The notes under the pieces are model-generated. The model had not been told where the DNA came from and did not search any database. It saw only the letters and a list, made by a program, of their open reading frames with translations. The position numbers and the translations under genes were made by a program. Source: a virus. From it: 32,322 nt of DNA. Below are positions 1 through 9,746 of the stretch, piece after piece. The stretch is from the IMG/VR virus record IMGVR_UViG_3300008111_000087, positions 1-32,322 of that record; one strand, written 5' to 3'. Within the stretch, counting starts at the first letter, position 1, and each line of letters begins with the position of its first letter.

Positions 1-3000
1 GGTTTATTTATGAACTTAGTTGGAACCTTGGCAAAGATGAGTCAAAGCATAGTTATATTCGGAGCAACTTGGAAAAAGAGTGGAATATTAGCAGCATTTC
101 AATCACTAACTCAATCATCAAAATATTTAAGTCTTTCAGAAATAGATGCAGCAAATGCAGCACGACAACTTGGTAGTGCAACAGAAATAGCAAATAGAGC
201 AATATTAGAACAGGCTGCAACTCAAAATAATTCAAGAGCAGCAATAGAAGCATATACAACTGCACTGTATAGACAGATTGCAGCACAAAAAGAAGCAGCA
301 TTACTAAATCCAACAATGTTTGCTACAGGACAAAAGGCTGCCACAAGTGTTCCTAGGGTTATTAAAAGATCAACAGGTGGCATTGTTCCAGGAACTGGCA
401 ACACAGATACTGTTCCAGCCATGCTTACAGGTGGAGAATTTGTAGTTAATAAACAATCTACTCAACAAAACTTAGGATTGCTCAAAGCAATCAATAATGG
501 CTACAATGCTGGCGGGGTAGTAAAGAGTAAAAGAAATGCATATGGATTCCCTCCATCAGATACTCAATTAAGAATAGAATTGAATAAGTTTACAAAAGAT
601 CCAACAAAATGGTCTACAAATGTTAAAGGACAACCAGTAGAAAATAGAAAATCATTTAAAGTATTTAAAGATGCAATTGATTTTATTGATGAAGAAGGTT
701 CTGGAAAAGGTCAAGAGTTTGTTAGAAAATTATTGGCTGAGGCAGATAAAAAATCAACTGGAAGAATAGGTTCAAAAGAAGTATACAAAGTATTTGAAGA
801 GATATTTGATATTCCAAAAAATGCTAGTGCAAGAGCACAAAAAGTTGCCTCAATGGGCTTTGATATACGTGAGTCAGGAGGAATAACTCAGGCATCTCAC
901 ACAACATTAAGCAGATCAGGTATTTTAGGACAAGACACTTTTGATGGTTCAAGAGGATTCAAAGCAGGAACACCAGTAAAGTTTTTGAAGAATAGAGTTA
1001 TGGATCTTCCAGATTGGATGAATCAAAACTTTAAATCAAGTGGAGTAAGAGCATCAAGAGTCCGTGACTATATACAGGCAAATGGCAAGGAGATATTTTC
1101 TACACAACAAGGACAGTTAAATAGATTTATTTCCGCTATGGAGCCAGCACAGATTGGTAGATTATTTGATAAAGAGTACAACTCTGTATTAGATGAAATT
1201 ATAAAAAATCTAATTGATGAATTGGACAAGAATCCAAATGCAATGATAACTGACGCTACCTTTGAGCCTATAGTTACAAAGGCATACAAGCCTCTTGCAG
1301 AATCGCCAGTTCAAGTATTAAGAGAATTTAATGAATTAATAAATACAGAAAGCCTTCTTAGATTAGACGATGAAAAGGCCATTGCTGATAGATTAAGAAC
1401 ATTAGGTGGAAGTCCTGTATCTAGTGCAGTTGGTGGAAAACAACCTAAACTTGTTAATTATGAAAACTTACTAAGAAAACTTGGAGTCGCAGAAGCAGAC
1501 ATTCCCAAGTTTTTATCATATGCAGAAAATAGTACAAGAGTAAAAGAAGAAACTCTCAATATAGCAAAAAGTCCAAAAGGTATTGCAGTTTTTTATGAAG
1601 CAGCCAAAAAGGCAATAAGAAGAGGTGGACTACAACGTAAAAATGCTGGTGGATCAATTCTTGGAAGCACAAATAAAGATACTGTTCCAGCAATGCTTAC
1701 ACCTGGAGAATTTGTAATTAATAGAAAATCAGCACAAGCAAACATGCCTTTGCTAAACGCTATTAATAATGGACAAAGATTAAATAAAGGTGGAATGGTT
1801 AAGGGCGGAGTTCTATATGCAAACGATGGAACACCAGGTGGGGTAACTACTGGATCACCATTAACATTTGGTGCAACACCACAAAGATCAACAATGACTA
1901 CTCAAGCAGCATTTGTACCATCACCAAGTAGAGGTGGAATGCTAAAAAGTTATTTGCCAATGGTTGCTGGAACTGGTGCTCAAATGGCACTGTTTATGCC
2001 ATTAATGGAAGCAGGAAATAAATTAGCAGGAACAATGGGTGGTCTTGCATTATCTCTTGCTGGAACAACTGCAGTTAGTGGAGCAGTACAATTTGCACTT
2101 AAAAGAATGATGGGAACACCAATTAAACTGTCTGAACAATTTAACATAACATCAAAGGTATTGTCAAAAGTTGGACCAGTTATAGGAAGAATAGGCCTTG
2201 TTGGTACTGGATGGATAGCCGCAGTTTCTGGTGCAGCATTTGCAACCTATAAAGTAATTCAAACTATGAATAACGTAAAGAATGCTGGTGCAGAACTTTC
2301 AGAAGCAATGTCTGGTGGAGTTAATAGCGTTAATAATATGGCTGCAGCATTTGGTAGACAAACCCCAACCCAAAAACTTACAGCACTAAGAGCACAAGCC
2401 GCTGGCGGTGCAATTGGCCAAGAAGCACAACAACAAGCAAGTCAATTTATGAAAACAGACGCTGCTAAAGAAATTCTTAGCGATATAGAAACAGCAAAGA
2501 AAAATGGTGAAGATGCAGTAGAACTATTAAGAAATCAACTTACAAGATCAGTCTTGGCTGGAGTAATTACACCAGAAGAAGCAAGAGGTGTGGCGGTAGA
2601 AATTGGAAATGCTCTTAATGATGAAAAATTAGCAATAGATGCATCAGGTAGAATAACTGAATTAATAGGACCTAAAGGTGAATTAATTAAAGATAATAGA
2701 GTAAAGATTATAGGAGAAATAGCACCTACTATAGATCCTGCATCACTTAAAAAGATAGCAGAAGATCAGTATAAGGCAGAGACTAGCGGATTCTGGGGAC
2801 CACTTACTAGATTAGTTGATGATGAATCAAAGGCCATATCAATAAACACTACAAAAGCATTAGCATCAGGAATATCAAACTATGCCTTAATCCAAAAACA
2901 AAATATGGATGCATTAGAAATTCAATTATATGATGGACAAATTACATTAGAACAATATAACAAAGAGGTTGAACAATTAGATAAGAATGCTAGAAACTTT

Positions 3001-4482
3001 AACGCAGAAGCATTAACATCATTTATAGAAATTACTGGTTCAAACAACCTAGAAGAATTTAATAGAATATTAAAAGAAACAAAAGAGGTAGATTCTCTTG
3101 CTGGAACTGGAGTGGTGACTGTTCCAACAGCAGCAGCCGCAGCCGCTCAAAAACAAGTTGAAGATCAAGTAAAGCAAATGCAAGATGCGTATTTTGCACA
3201 AATGCCAAATATTAAAGAAGAAGAAAAGAAAGCAATCATTGATGGTATGAAAGAAGCATTTGGTGGAACTGAGTCAACAGACATTATTGTTGGATGGGCA
3301 CAACTACTTGGCTCATATATATCAGTTGAGGCCGTTAAAGGATTAGCAGGTAGCAATGCTCCAGATGGTGTATTAAACAAAGAAGGACTTGACAGAAGAT
3401 TATTAACTAGTAAGTTAAGAGAAGAAGCAGCAGCAAATGCTGCTAAGTTTGGAGATTTTGGTCCAAAAGTTCCTGAACCTGGAAAAGAATCAGCATGGGC
3501 AAGAATTAAGAGAGAAACTGAAGAAACTAAAAAATATTCATCAGCAGTTCAAGGACTTCTTGGCTCTGGATTAAAACCACAAAATATTGCATTGCTAAGT
3601 CAGGCAGACTTATTAGAGATGTCAAACTCTCAAAGAAAAGAAGCAATTAAACTTCTTAAAGACCAACAAGATGCTTCAAAAGTTTTGTCATTTGTATTGA
3701 TGAGTACAGAAGAGCAAAACATTAAGAATTTAAATGATGCTGTTAAGATTAAAGACTATCAAATCGCACAACTACAAAGAGAAATTCAAAAGAAAGAAAG
3801 ATTAAATGATATAGAGCAAGATCAAATTGATAAACTATCAAGACAAAATGAACTAGATACTAGACAGACTGAATTAAGAAATAGAGCAATTGATCAAATT
3901 ACCAAGAAAGAAGAAACTGTAAATAATGTTTATGATGCTAGATTTAAAGCATTAGATAAGGTTGCTCAAGCAAACGACAGAATTGCTCAACAACAACAAG
4001 GAAGAATATCTTTAGCAGGTGCCTTAACTGGTGGAGACTTTGGAGCAGCCGCAAGTGCAGCAGCACAAATGTCTGCAAACTATGCAACTGCACAATTAGA
4101 AGATACAAGATCTGCACTAGAAAATCAAAGACAAGCAGAACTATCATCACTTACAGCAGAAGTAAATGGACAACTTCTAACCAAACAACAAATTCAAATT
4201 CAGATTGATGAAATTGGAGAAAGAATATATCAAAGAGATTTACAAATACAGGCATTGGAAGATATCATATTCCAAAGAGAGCAAGAGTCACTTCCTTATA
4301 AACAAGCAATAAGAACAATAGAAGAGCAAAGATTAGGACTTACTCAACAAATTGAAGATGCAGAATTTAATAGATGGAAAACAGAACTTGATGGAATTAA
4401 CAAGGCAATACAGGGATACAACCAACTTTGGATAGCAAAAACCAAAGGAACTGGAAGCACAGTTGGAAGGTGGATTTATTAG
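1..4482 (+). CDS. Tape measure protein, 5' end outside window
   Basis: Tail length-determining protein that fills the tail tube. The frame is open to base 1 with no stop (GGT TTA TTT before the first ATG at 10), so the gene most likely begins upstream; 1490 residues remain from that ATG. Two copies of the tape-measure motif (Gly-rich run, then DTVPAMLTxGEFVxN, then a Leu-Asn-rich tail) lie near residues 124-165 and 546-590. Hydrophobic, Ala/Gly-rich segments at about 650-705 and 720-755 resemble the membrane-active regions of tape measures. Residues about 1200-1470 are rich in Gln, Glu, Lys and Leu and look like long coiled coil. Between the two motifs is a roughly 370-residue stretch that looks globular. 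A third motif copy lies just beyond the stop codon in another frame (next entry), suggesting the true protein is longer. Function is firm from motif and position; the start is not visible. Confidence 0.9.
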   Translation, partial: GLFMNLVGTLAKMSQSIVIFGATWKKSGILAAFQSLTQSSKYLSLSEIDAANAARQLGSATEIANRAILEQAATQNNSRAAIEAYTTALYRQIAAQKEAALLNPTMFATGQKAATSVPRVIKRSTGGIVPGTGNTDTVPAMLTGGEFVVNKQSTQQNLGLLKAINNGYNAGGVVKSKRNAYGFPPSDTQLRIELNKFTKDPTKWSTNVKGQPVENRKSFKVFKDAIDFIDEEGSGKGQEFVRKLLAEADKKSTGRIGSKEVYKVFEEIFDIPKNASARAQKVASMGFDIRESGGITQASHTTLSRSGILGQDTFDGSRGFKAGTPVKFLKNRVMDLPDWMNQNFKSSGVRASRVRDYIQANGKEIFSTQQGQLNRFISAMEPAQIGRLFDKEYNSVLDEIIKNLIDELDKNPNAMITDATFEPIVTKAYKPLAESPVQVLREFNELINTESLLRLDDEKAIADRLRTLGGSPVSSAVGGKQPKLVNYENLLRKLGVAEADIPKFLSYAENSTRVKEETLNIAKSPKGIAVFYEAAKKAIRRGGLQRKNAGGSILGSTNKDTVPAMLTPGEFVINRKSAQANMPLLNAINNGQRLNKGGMVKGGVLYANDGTPGGVTTGSPLTFGATPQRSTMTTQAAFVPSPSRGGMLKSYLPMVAGTGAQMALFMPLMEAGNKLAGTMGGLALSLAGTTAVSGAVQFALKRMMGTPIKLSEQFNITSKVLSKVGPVIGRIGLVGTGWIAAVSGAAFATYKVIQTMNNVKNAGAELSEAMSGGVNSVNNMAAAFGRQTPTQKLTALRAQAAGGAIGQEAQQQASQFMKTDAAKEILSDIETAKKNGEDAVELLRNQLTRSVLAGVITPEEARGVAVEIGNALNDEKLAIDASGRITELIGPKGELIKDNRVKIIGEIAPTIDPASLKKIAEDQYKAETSGFWGPLTRLVDDESKAISINTTKALASGISNYALIQKQNMDALEIQLYDGQITLEQYNKEVEQLDKNARNFNAEALTSFIEITGSNNLEEFNRILKETKEVDSLAGTGVVTVPTAAAAAAQKQVEDQVKQMQDAYFAQMPNIKEEEKKAIIDGMKEAFGGTESTDIIVGWAQLLGSYISVEAVKGLAGSNAPDGVLNKEGLDRRLLTSKLREEAAANAAKFGDFGPKVPEPGKESAWARIKRETEETKKYSSAVQGLLGSGLKPQNIALLSQADLLEMSNSQRKEAIKLLKDQQDASKVLSFVLMSTEEQNIKNLNDAVKIKDYQIAQLQREIQKKERLNDIEQDQIDKLSRQNELDTRQTELRNRAIDQITKKEETVNNVYDARFKALDKVAQANDRIAQQQQGRISLAGALTGGDFGAAASAAAQMSANYATAQLEDTRSALENQRQAELSSLTAEVNGQLLTKQQIQIQIDEIGERIYQRDLQIQALEDIIFQREQESLPYKQAIRTIEEQRLGLTQQIEDAEFNRWKTELDGINKAIQGYNQLWIAKTKGTGSTVGRWIY

Positions 4483-4828
4483 AGCAGCCAATGGTATGGA
4501 GGTTCCTGGAACTGGAATAAGTGATAAAGTTCCAGCATTATTAACTCCTGGAGAATTTGTAGTTCGTAAATCAGTTGCTCAAGCAAATATGCCTTTATTA
4601 AAAGCGTTAAATAGCGATGTTTTCCCAAGCATGAGTTCGCTTGATATGTCACCAGAAGTTCCAGTAAGTGACACAGTAGTGTCTACAGTGAACGCTCCAG
4701 TGTATAATAATTATAGCGTTAGTGTCAATGTTGCTGATACAAATGCATCTGCAGATGATATAGCAACAGCAGTAGTATCTAGAATTAAAATGAATCAAGG
4801 TAGATCTATTAGGGGAAGTAGAGTTTAA
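4463..4828 (+). CDS. Tape measure C-terminal segment in +1 frame, or small separate tail protein
   Basis: 121 codons from a TTG start. The N-terminal half is a third copy of the tape-measure motif (GGFIRAANGMEVPGTG, then KVPALLTPGEFVVRK, then an ANMPLLKALN tail), matching motif two of the preceding gene. The C-terminal half (DTNASADDIATAVVSRIK and a basic RSIRGSRV end) looks like a tape-measure terminus. It overlaps the preceding gene by 20 nt. Frame 2 is open from 4436, so a +1 shift between 4436 and 4479 would fuse the two. The TTG has only a weak GGAAG five nt upstream and the first ATG (4496) has no Shine-Dalgarno. It could be a programmed frameshift product, an assembly indel or a split gene; the sequence alone does not decide. 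Confidence 0.7.
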   Translation: MEGGFIRAANGMEVPGTGISDKVPALLTPGEFVVRKSVAQANMPLLKALNSDVFPSMSSLDMSPEVPVSDTVVSTVNAPVYNNYSVSVNVADTNASADDIATAVVSRIKMNQGRSIRGSRV

Positions 4829-5412
4829 TGGCAACCAGAGCGTATATACAAAATAGATGGAAATATAGCAGGCCTCAAGCCATAGCATTTGCCAATAACT
4901 TTGGTGTTTTAGATGATGGATTATTAGTTCCAGAAGGTAATGAATTTGAAGACTTTATAATTTTGTCTGACGATAATAGAGCAGAAATAAGTGTAAACCC
5001 TGTTAGAATTGAAAATCGTAGAAGAATGATTAACGGAACTATGCGTTCATATCACATTGCTGATAAAAATGCTTACTCAGTTAATTGGGAAAATATTCCA
5101 TCTAGATCATTCAACGGAGATCCAAACTTTAGTGATACTGGTATCAAAGCATCTGGGCTTACTCAATACACATCAGATGGTGGTGCTGGGGGTGTAGAAA
5201 TAGTAAAGTGGTATGAAGATCACCAAGGACCATTTTATATGTTTTTAGCATATGATAGATATGATAAGTTTACAACAGATAAATATAACAATTTAGCAAA
5301 ATATAACGAAGTAGTAGAAGTTTATTTTTCATCCTTTAATTATAATGTTGTAAAAAGAAGTGGAAGCACATACGACTTTTGGAATATATCCCTCTCTCTT
5401 GAGGAGGTATAA
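4828..5412 (+). CDS. Tail protein, distal-tail-like, 194 aa
   Basis: I do not recognise a named domain with certainty. The ATG overlaps the previous stop (TAATG), the junction used through this tail module, implying translational coupling. The protein is rich in aromatic and polar residues and probably beta-structured (segments such as EISVNPVRIENRRRMINGT and VVEVYFSSFNYNVVKRSG), with no signal peptide or membrane helix. Lying directly between the tape measure and the large hub-like protein is the usual place for a distal tail or tape-measure-adjacent baseplate component, so that role is inferred from gene order. The end SLSLEEV overlaps a strong Shine-Dalgarno (GAGGAGG) for the next gene. 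Confidence 0.6.
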   Translation: MATRAYIQNRWKYSRPQAIAFANNFGVLDDGLLVPEGNEFEDFIILSDDNRAEISVNPVRIENRRRMINGTMRSYHIADKNAYSVNWENIPSRSFNGDPNFSDTGIKASGLTQYTSDGGAGGVEIVKWYEDHQGPFYMFLAYDRYDKFTTDKYNNLAKYNEVVEVYFSSFNYNVVKRSGSTYDFWNISLSLEEV

Positions 5413-8400
5413 TGTTTTCTGATTTAGCGTTAAAAGAACATTTATACAAAAATAATACTATTAAAACAGAAGGCTTTGTTACGGCAGAGTGGAATCTTAA
5501 TGATTACGAAACCATAGATAGATATGGTAATTATAGATATAGAAAGAATGAACAGTCATCTCCATACTCATTACTAACTACAGTTTACGACTCATTTGAT
5601 TTAGAAGATTTTTATACTGAGGCAACCAAGTCATTTTCTCAATCTGAAACATACATCAATAACGCTGGACAACTTCAAACATTTTATACTGCTGAAAAAG
5701 CAAGAGACCTATACTTTGACTTAAGACAATGCTTTGACCAATTTAGACCACGATCTGGAATTAACAAGGTTCTATTTTTAGAATCAGGAAAGTATATTGA
5801 CAACATCAGATCAGCACGTAGGCCAAGATACTACATGGCTTCCAGAGATGACTCATTTAAATACTGGTGCTCCTACCGAAAAGAAGGCGGGGTAGAAAGA
5901 GGTATATCTAAATCATTAGATACTACTGGAATAGGATACTCAATAGATGATACTTCTCCATTCGTAATATACAAGAATAATATTCCAACAAATAGAATTG
6001 TAGTCAAAATGCAGACTAATCTTGCTGAATCAGCATTATCTACATTTAGAAATAAAGATGGAAATCTAGTAAATGACTATCTGGGAGATAGAACAAAATC
6101 AAGTATTCCAAAAAGATGGTCTATTGAATATTTGAATGAAACTAATAACTGGGTAAATGCAATTAGTTTTGATGAAAATTCTTTAAAGTCAGATGGCTCT
6201 AATATAGTTAGTTGGGATGGATACGTAGAACTATACTATGGAATAGTTGTCCCTCAAAAATTTAAAACATCCTTTAACTTTGTAGATTATATACAAATAG
6301 AAAACCTACCATCATCTGGAGTTCAAGGCGAAGCATACATTATTGATTCTGATGAAAATAATCCAGGCTTATTAAAGATATGGGATCAAGAAGATTTAGA
6401 GTGGGAAACATATAATGTAGATTATAAATTTCAACTATTAGAAACAGACGATACTAAAAGACTAGGTGTAGTAAGATCATTAACCAACCCAGAATACTAC
6501 ATTAGCGGCACTACAACAGTGTTTAGAGACCTTGCAATGATTAAGGGACTAAGAGTAGTGGTAGAGACTATGTATGGCCCAAATACTACCTTTGATTTGA
6601 TTGAACTAAGTCCTAGGCTAAAGGCAGATATAACTGATTACGTAACAGGTTTTAATTTTAACAAGTCTATAGCAAAAGATAAAGGCCTACCAGTTGGAGG
6701 TTTGCTTGCATCAAACGGAAGCCTAGATTTAATGAATCATGATTTTGCATTTGCAGAACAGAATATATTTGAAAACAATCAAGGCAGTTTGGTTCACAAC
6801 CTACTAAAGCCTAATGTAAAGTTTGATTTCTATGACGTAGTGTTAGGAGTAGGTGGATACGATAAGTTTATTCCTGTCAAAACATTATATGGAGAAAACT
6901 TTCCATCAATTACAGATGAAAACGCAGACTTAAATATATCATTAAGAGATGCTTTCTTTAGACTAGAAACACAAAAAACACCTAGCATACTTTTACAAAA
7001 CATAACACTCACATACGCTGTGGCAGTGTTGCTAGACAATATTGGATTTAGTAACTATGTATTTAAAGGAATCTCAAATGCAAACGATCCAGTAATCCCA
7101 TACTTTTTTGTTGAGCCAGACCTAAGTGTTGCTGAAGTATTACAAAGACTAGCAGTGGCAACTCAAACCGCAATCTTCTTTGACGAATATAACAACCTTG
7201 TGGTTATGTCAAAAGAATACTTATTGCCAGAGCCAGGAACAAGACCTACCGATATAGTTCTCTATGGACAAAATCAAGATAGCAATATAGCAAATATAGT
7301 TGACATCTTAGATGGAGAAACTACAGTTTTTAATGCTGGAACAATTAACTATACAACCAGATACATACAAAGAGCACCATCATCATTGCAGCAAGCATAC
7401 TATGTAGACGAAGATAGAACATATAGGTATCAACCTGTTTTGCTTTGGGAAGTTGCTGGAGATACTGCAAGTAAGACAATTAATGAAAGTGCAAAAAGTT
7501 CATCATATGCTTTAGGAGCAGCAGGGTTAAACACAAGCCTTACAGCAAGTGTCCCATATATTGTTAACAATGCAATCACAAACAATATTCTTGACCTAGG
7601 AGAAAACGTATATTGGCTTCCAAGATTTCAGGGGTATCTATATGCAAATGGAGAAATTATTAAGTATGATGCAGTAGAATATGCAATATCTGGATCTACA
7701 AAACAATGGATATCAAGTAATCAAGAATATCAAAAATACTTTAGTCAATTACCATTTAATGGAAAAATGTATCCTACAGGACTAATAAGAATTTATGCAG
7801 AACCATTCTATGAAGAGATATCTACAAATACAAATAATGTAGAAGTTAGATTTAAAAATGGTGCAGTCAAGGCTCACGGACGTGGTCAGTTTGGAACAGA
7901 GGTAACTGGTCATGAAGCAGGACTAAACTCATACTGGTCAGATAATACAAATGTTCGTGGTATCAATATGGATGCAAACTACTTATTTACAACAGTTCCA
8001 ACAAAGAGCATTGCTCTTCCTACTAAATTAACAATAGATCCTTTGGTAAGTGCTAGTGCAATACCTAATGCAGTTAGTGCTTCTGTTTCGCAGCAGTCAT
8101 CTAGAACTGGAGTTCTTGTTAACTTCAACAGAGAAAGTCTTCCAACAGAAGATATTAGAAGACAACTGCAAACTACAATATCTGGAACAGTTCAATCATC
8201 GGCATTAATATTTACAGGGCCAAGTCCTATGCCAACAGGTATCACATCTAAAAACTTTGTAAGTTATGTTGCAAAGGAACTAAGTTCAGACTTTAAACAC
8301 TTCGGAACAAGAATGAGAATCATTGGTAAGTATGAGACAAGTTCTAGAGTCCAGACACCTACAAATGCTTCAGAATACTATTCAGTTCAATCACAAAGTG

Positions 8401-9746
8401 CTGAGCAAGTAGCAACACTAAGCGGTGGTTCTGGCGGTATAGGAATCATGATTAATAGCAATACTAATTATGGATACTACTTTGAAATATGCTCATTGAC
8501 ATCTGATAATCTACAAAACTTTAATTTAAAAGATTCAGAAACAGGAGAAGAAAGTTCAGTTCTTCATAATATCTTGTTCTACAAGGTTGTTCCAGCAACT
8601 AAAGATGGACAGACTATCGAGTTGCCTCAAAAACTTTGGGGTGGACTGTCAAAGATATTAGTAGATGAAGGAAGATTTGTTGGGCAAGATAGACTTATGA
8701 GCACAGAAAATCCAACTGTATACGACTTATCAGTTGAATATGAAGATTTAGGAACATCTAGAAGATTCTATCTGTATCTAAATGGAACAAATATAGCAAT
8801 AGTTGATGATGCAGATCCACTTCCTAAATATAACAACATGGCACTATTCGTTAGAGCATCTTCAAAGTGTATGTTTGAAAACGTATATGCACTAGAAAAC
8901 TTGATGAGCAAAGAAAAGAACGTTCCTATAGTAAAAGATATTGCAGCAACATTTGGAGATAGTGAAATTGTTTCCTCAGAGGCATTAAATAAATACGCCT
9001 TGTCTGGATTTATTAAGGGTTCATACCTATCTGGTGTAAGCAGCGTTACATCTCCAAAGTATGACATATACTATGATGAATTTGGAACTATCATGAGAGA
9101 GTGTGCATACTTTAATATTAAGTATGACAAAGCATATCCAGCATTCTATGCCATGTTAGCACCTACTTTTAATAATGAAAAAACTTATACGACATCTGGA
9201 TTCTACGCTGGATCATACGGAGCAGAGTTCTTAATATTTAATTCTACTGACAAGACTATAGTTCTGGATGAAACATCTGGAACATTCTTAAGAATTGTTG
9301 GCCTTTCCTTTACTCAGAATACTACACATACTTTAACAGTAGACGATTATTATAAAGAAAGAGCAAATTTTGCTGACCCATTAATTATAAATAATATTAT
9401 TACAAATCCAGAAAGACAAGAGAAGATTTATGATACTATACTAGGAAGCAGATCTAAATATGGCAAAAGAGAATTTACATTAGACTCGCCATATATTCAA
9501 GATCAAGATTTGGCAAACTCTTTAATGGGATGGATAACCTCAAAGACAATTAAGCCAAGAAAAAATATACAGTTAGAGGTATTTGCAATGCCACACTTAC
9601 AACTTGGAGATATTGTTACAATAGATTATGAGATGCCAACAGGTGATAAATTTATCAATAATACAAAACAGTTTATCGTTTCAGAAATGCAATATGCAAG
9701 AAATGAAAGTGGACCATCTCAAACCATTAGGGTGGTGGAAGTATAA
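5412..9746 (+). CDS. Large tail hub/baseplate protein with lectin-like domain, 1444 aa
   Basis: Large structural protein expected at the tail tip. Start choice is firm: ATG overlaps the previous stop and has GAGGAGG four nt upstream. Residues about 405-445 (a DYVTGFNFNKSI-type segment followed by GSLDLMNHD) and the C-terminus (HLQLGDIVTIDY ... FIVSEMQYARNESGPSQTIRVVEV in two pieces) resemble hub-type tail proteins that form the ring below the tube. Residues about 945-1165 contain alternating beta-strand patterns with RFYLYLNGTNIAIVDD and NMALFVRASSK, typical of a concanavalin/laminin-G-like jelly roll and suggesting glycan binding on the host surface. No membrane segment. The hub assignment rests on motif resemblance and position; the lectin-like fold is inference from pattern. 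Confidence 0.75.
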   Translation: MFSDLALKEHLYKNNTIKTEGFVTAEWNLNDYETIDRYGNYRYRKNEQSSPYSLLTTVYDSFDLEDFYTEATKSFSQSETYINNAGQLQTFYTAEKARDLYFDLRQCFDQFRPRSGINKVLFLESGKYIDNIRSARRPRYYMASRDDSFKYWCSYRKEGGVERGISKSLDTTGIGYSIDDTSPFVIYKNNIPTNRIVVKMQTNLAESALSTFRNKDGNLVNDYLGDRTKSSIPKRWSIEYLNETNNWVNAISFDENSLKSDGSNIVSWDGYVELYYGIVVPQKFKTSFNFVDYIQIENLPSSGVQGEAYIIDSDENNPGLLKIWDQEDLEWETYNVDYKFQLLETDDTKRLGVVRSLTNPEYYISGTTTVFRDLAMIKGLRVVVETMYGPNTTFDLIELSPRLKADITDYVTGFNFNKSIAKDKGLPVGGLLASNGSLDLMNHDFAFAEQNIFENNQGSLVHNLLKPNVKFDFYDVVLGVGGYDKFIPVKTLYGENFPSITDENADLNISLRDAFFRLETQKTPSILLQNITLTYAVAVLLDNIGFSNYVFKGISNANDPVIPYFFVEPDLSVAEVLQRLAVATQTAIFFDEYNNLVVMSKEYLLPEPGTRPTDIVLYGQNQDSNIANIVDILDGETTVFNAGTINYTTRYIQRAPSSLQQAYYVDEDRTYRYQPVLLWEVAGDTASKTINESAKSSSYALGAAGLNTSLTASVPYIVNNAITNNILDLGENVYWLPRFQGYLYANGEIIKYDAVEYAISGSTKQWISSNQEYQKYFSQLPFNGKMYPTGLIRIYAEPFYEEISTNTNNVEVRFKNGAVKAHGRGQFGTEVTGHEAGLNSYWSDNTNVRGINMDANYLFTTVPTKSIALPTKLTIDPLVSASAIPNAVSASVSQQSSRTGVLVNFNRESLPTEDIRRQLQTTISGTVQSSALIFTGPSPMPTGITSKNFVSYVAKELSSDFKHFGTRMRIIGKYETSSRVQTPTNASEYYSVQSQSAEQVATLSGGSGGIGIMINSNTNYGYYFEICSLTSDNLQNFNLKDSETGEESSVLHNILFYKVVPATKDGQTIELPQKLWGGLSKILVDEGRFVGQDRLMSTENPTVYDLSVEYEDLGTSRRFYLYLNGTNIAIVDDADPLPKYNNMALFVRASSKCMFENVYALENLMSKEKNVPIVKDIAATFGDSEIVSSEALNKYALSGFIKGSYLSGVSSVTSPKYDIYYDEFGTIMRECAYFNIKYDKAYPAFYAMLAPTFNNEKTYTTSGFYAGSYGAEFLIFNSTDKTIVLDETSGTFLRIVGLSFTQNTTHTLTVDDYYKERANFADPLIINNIITNPERQEKIYDTILGSRSKYGKREFTLDSPYIQDQDLANSLMGWITSKTIKPRKNIQLEVFAMPHLQLGDIVTIDYEMPTGDKFINNTKQFIVSEMQYARNESGPSQTIRVVEV

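Noticed and set aside
5408-5413. TATAAT at 5408, and likewise at 9742 and 11690, as promoters
   Set aside because: These arise from a Val codon GTA next to the TAATG stop/start overlap, so the match is explained by coding and junction sequence; the predicted start would lie inside the coding region.
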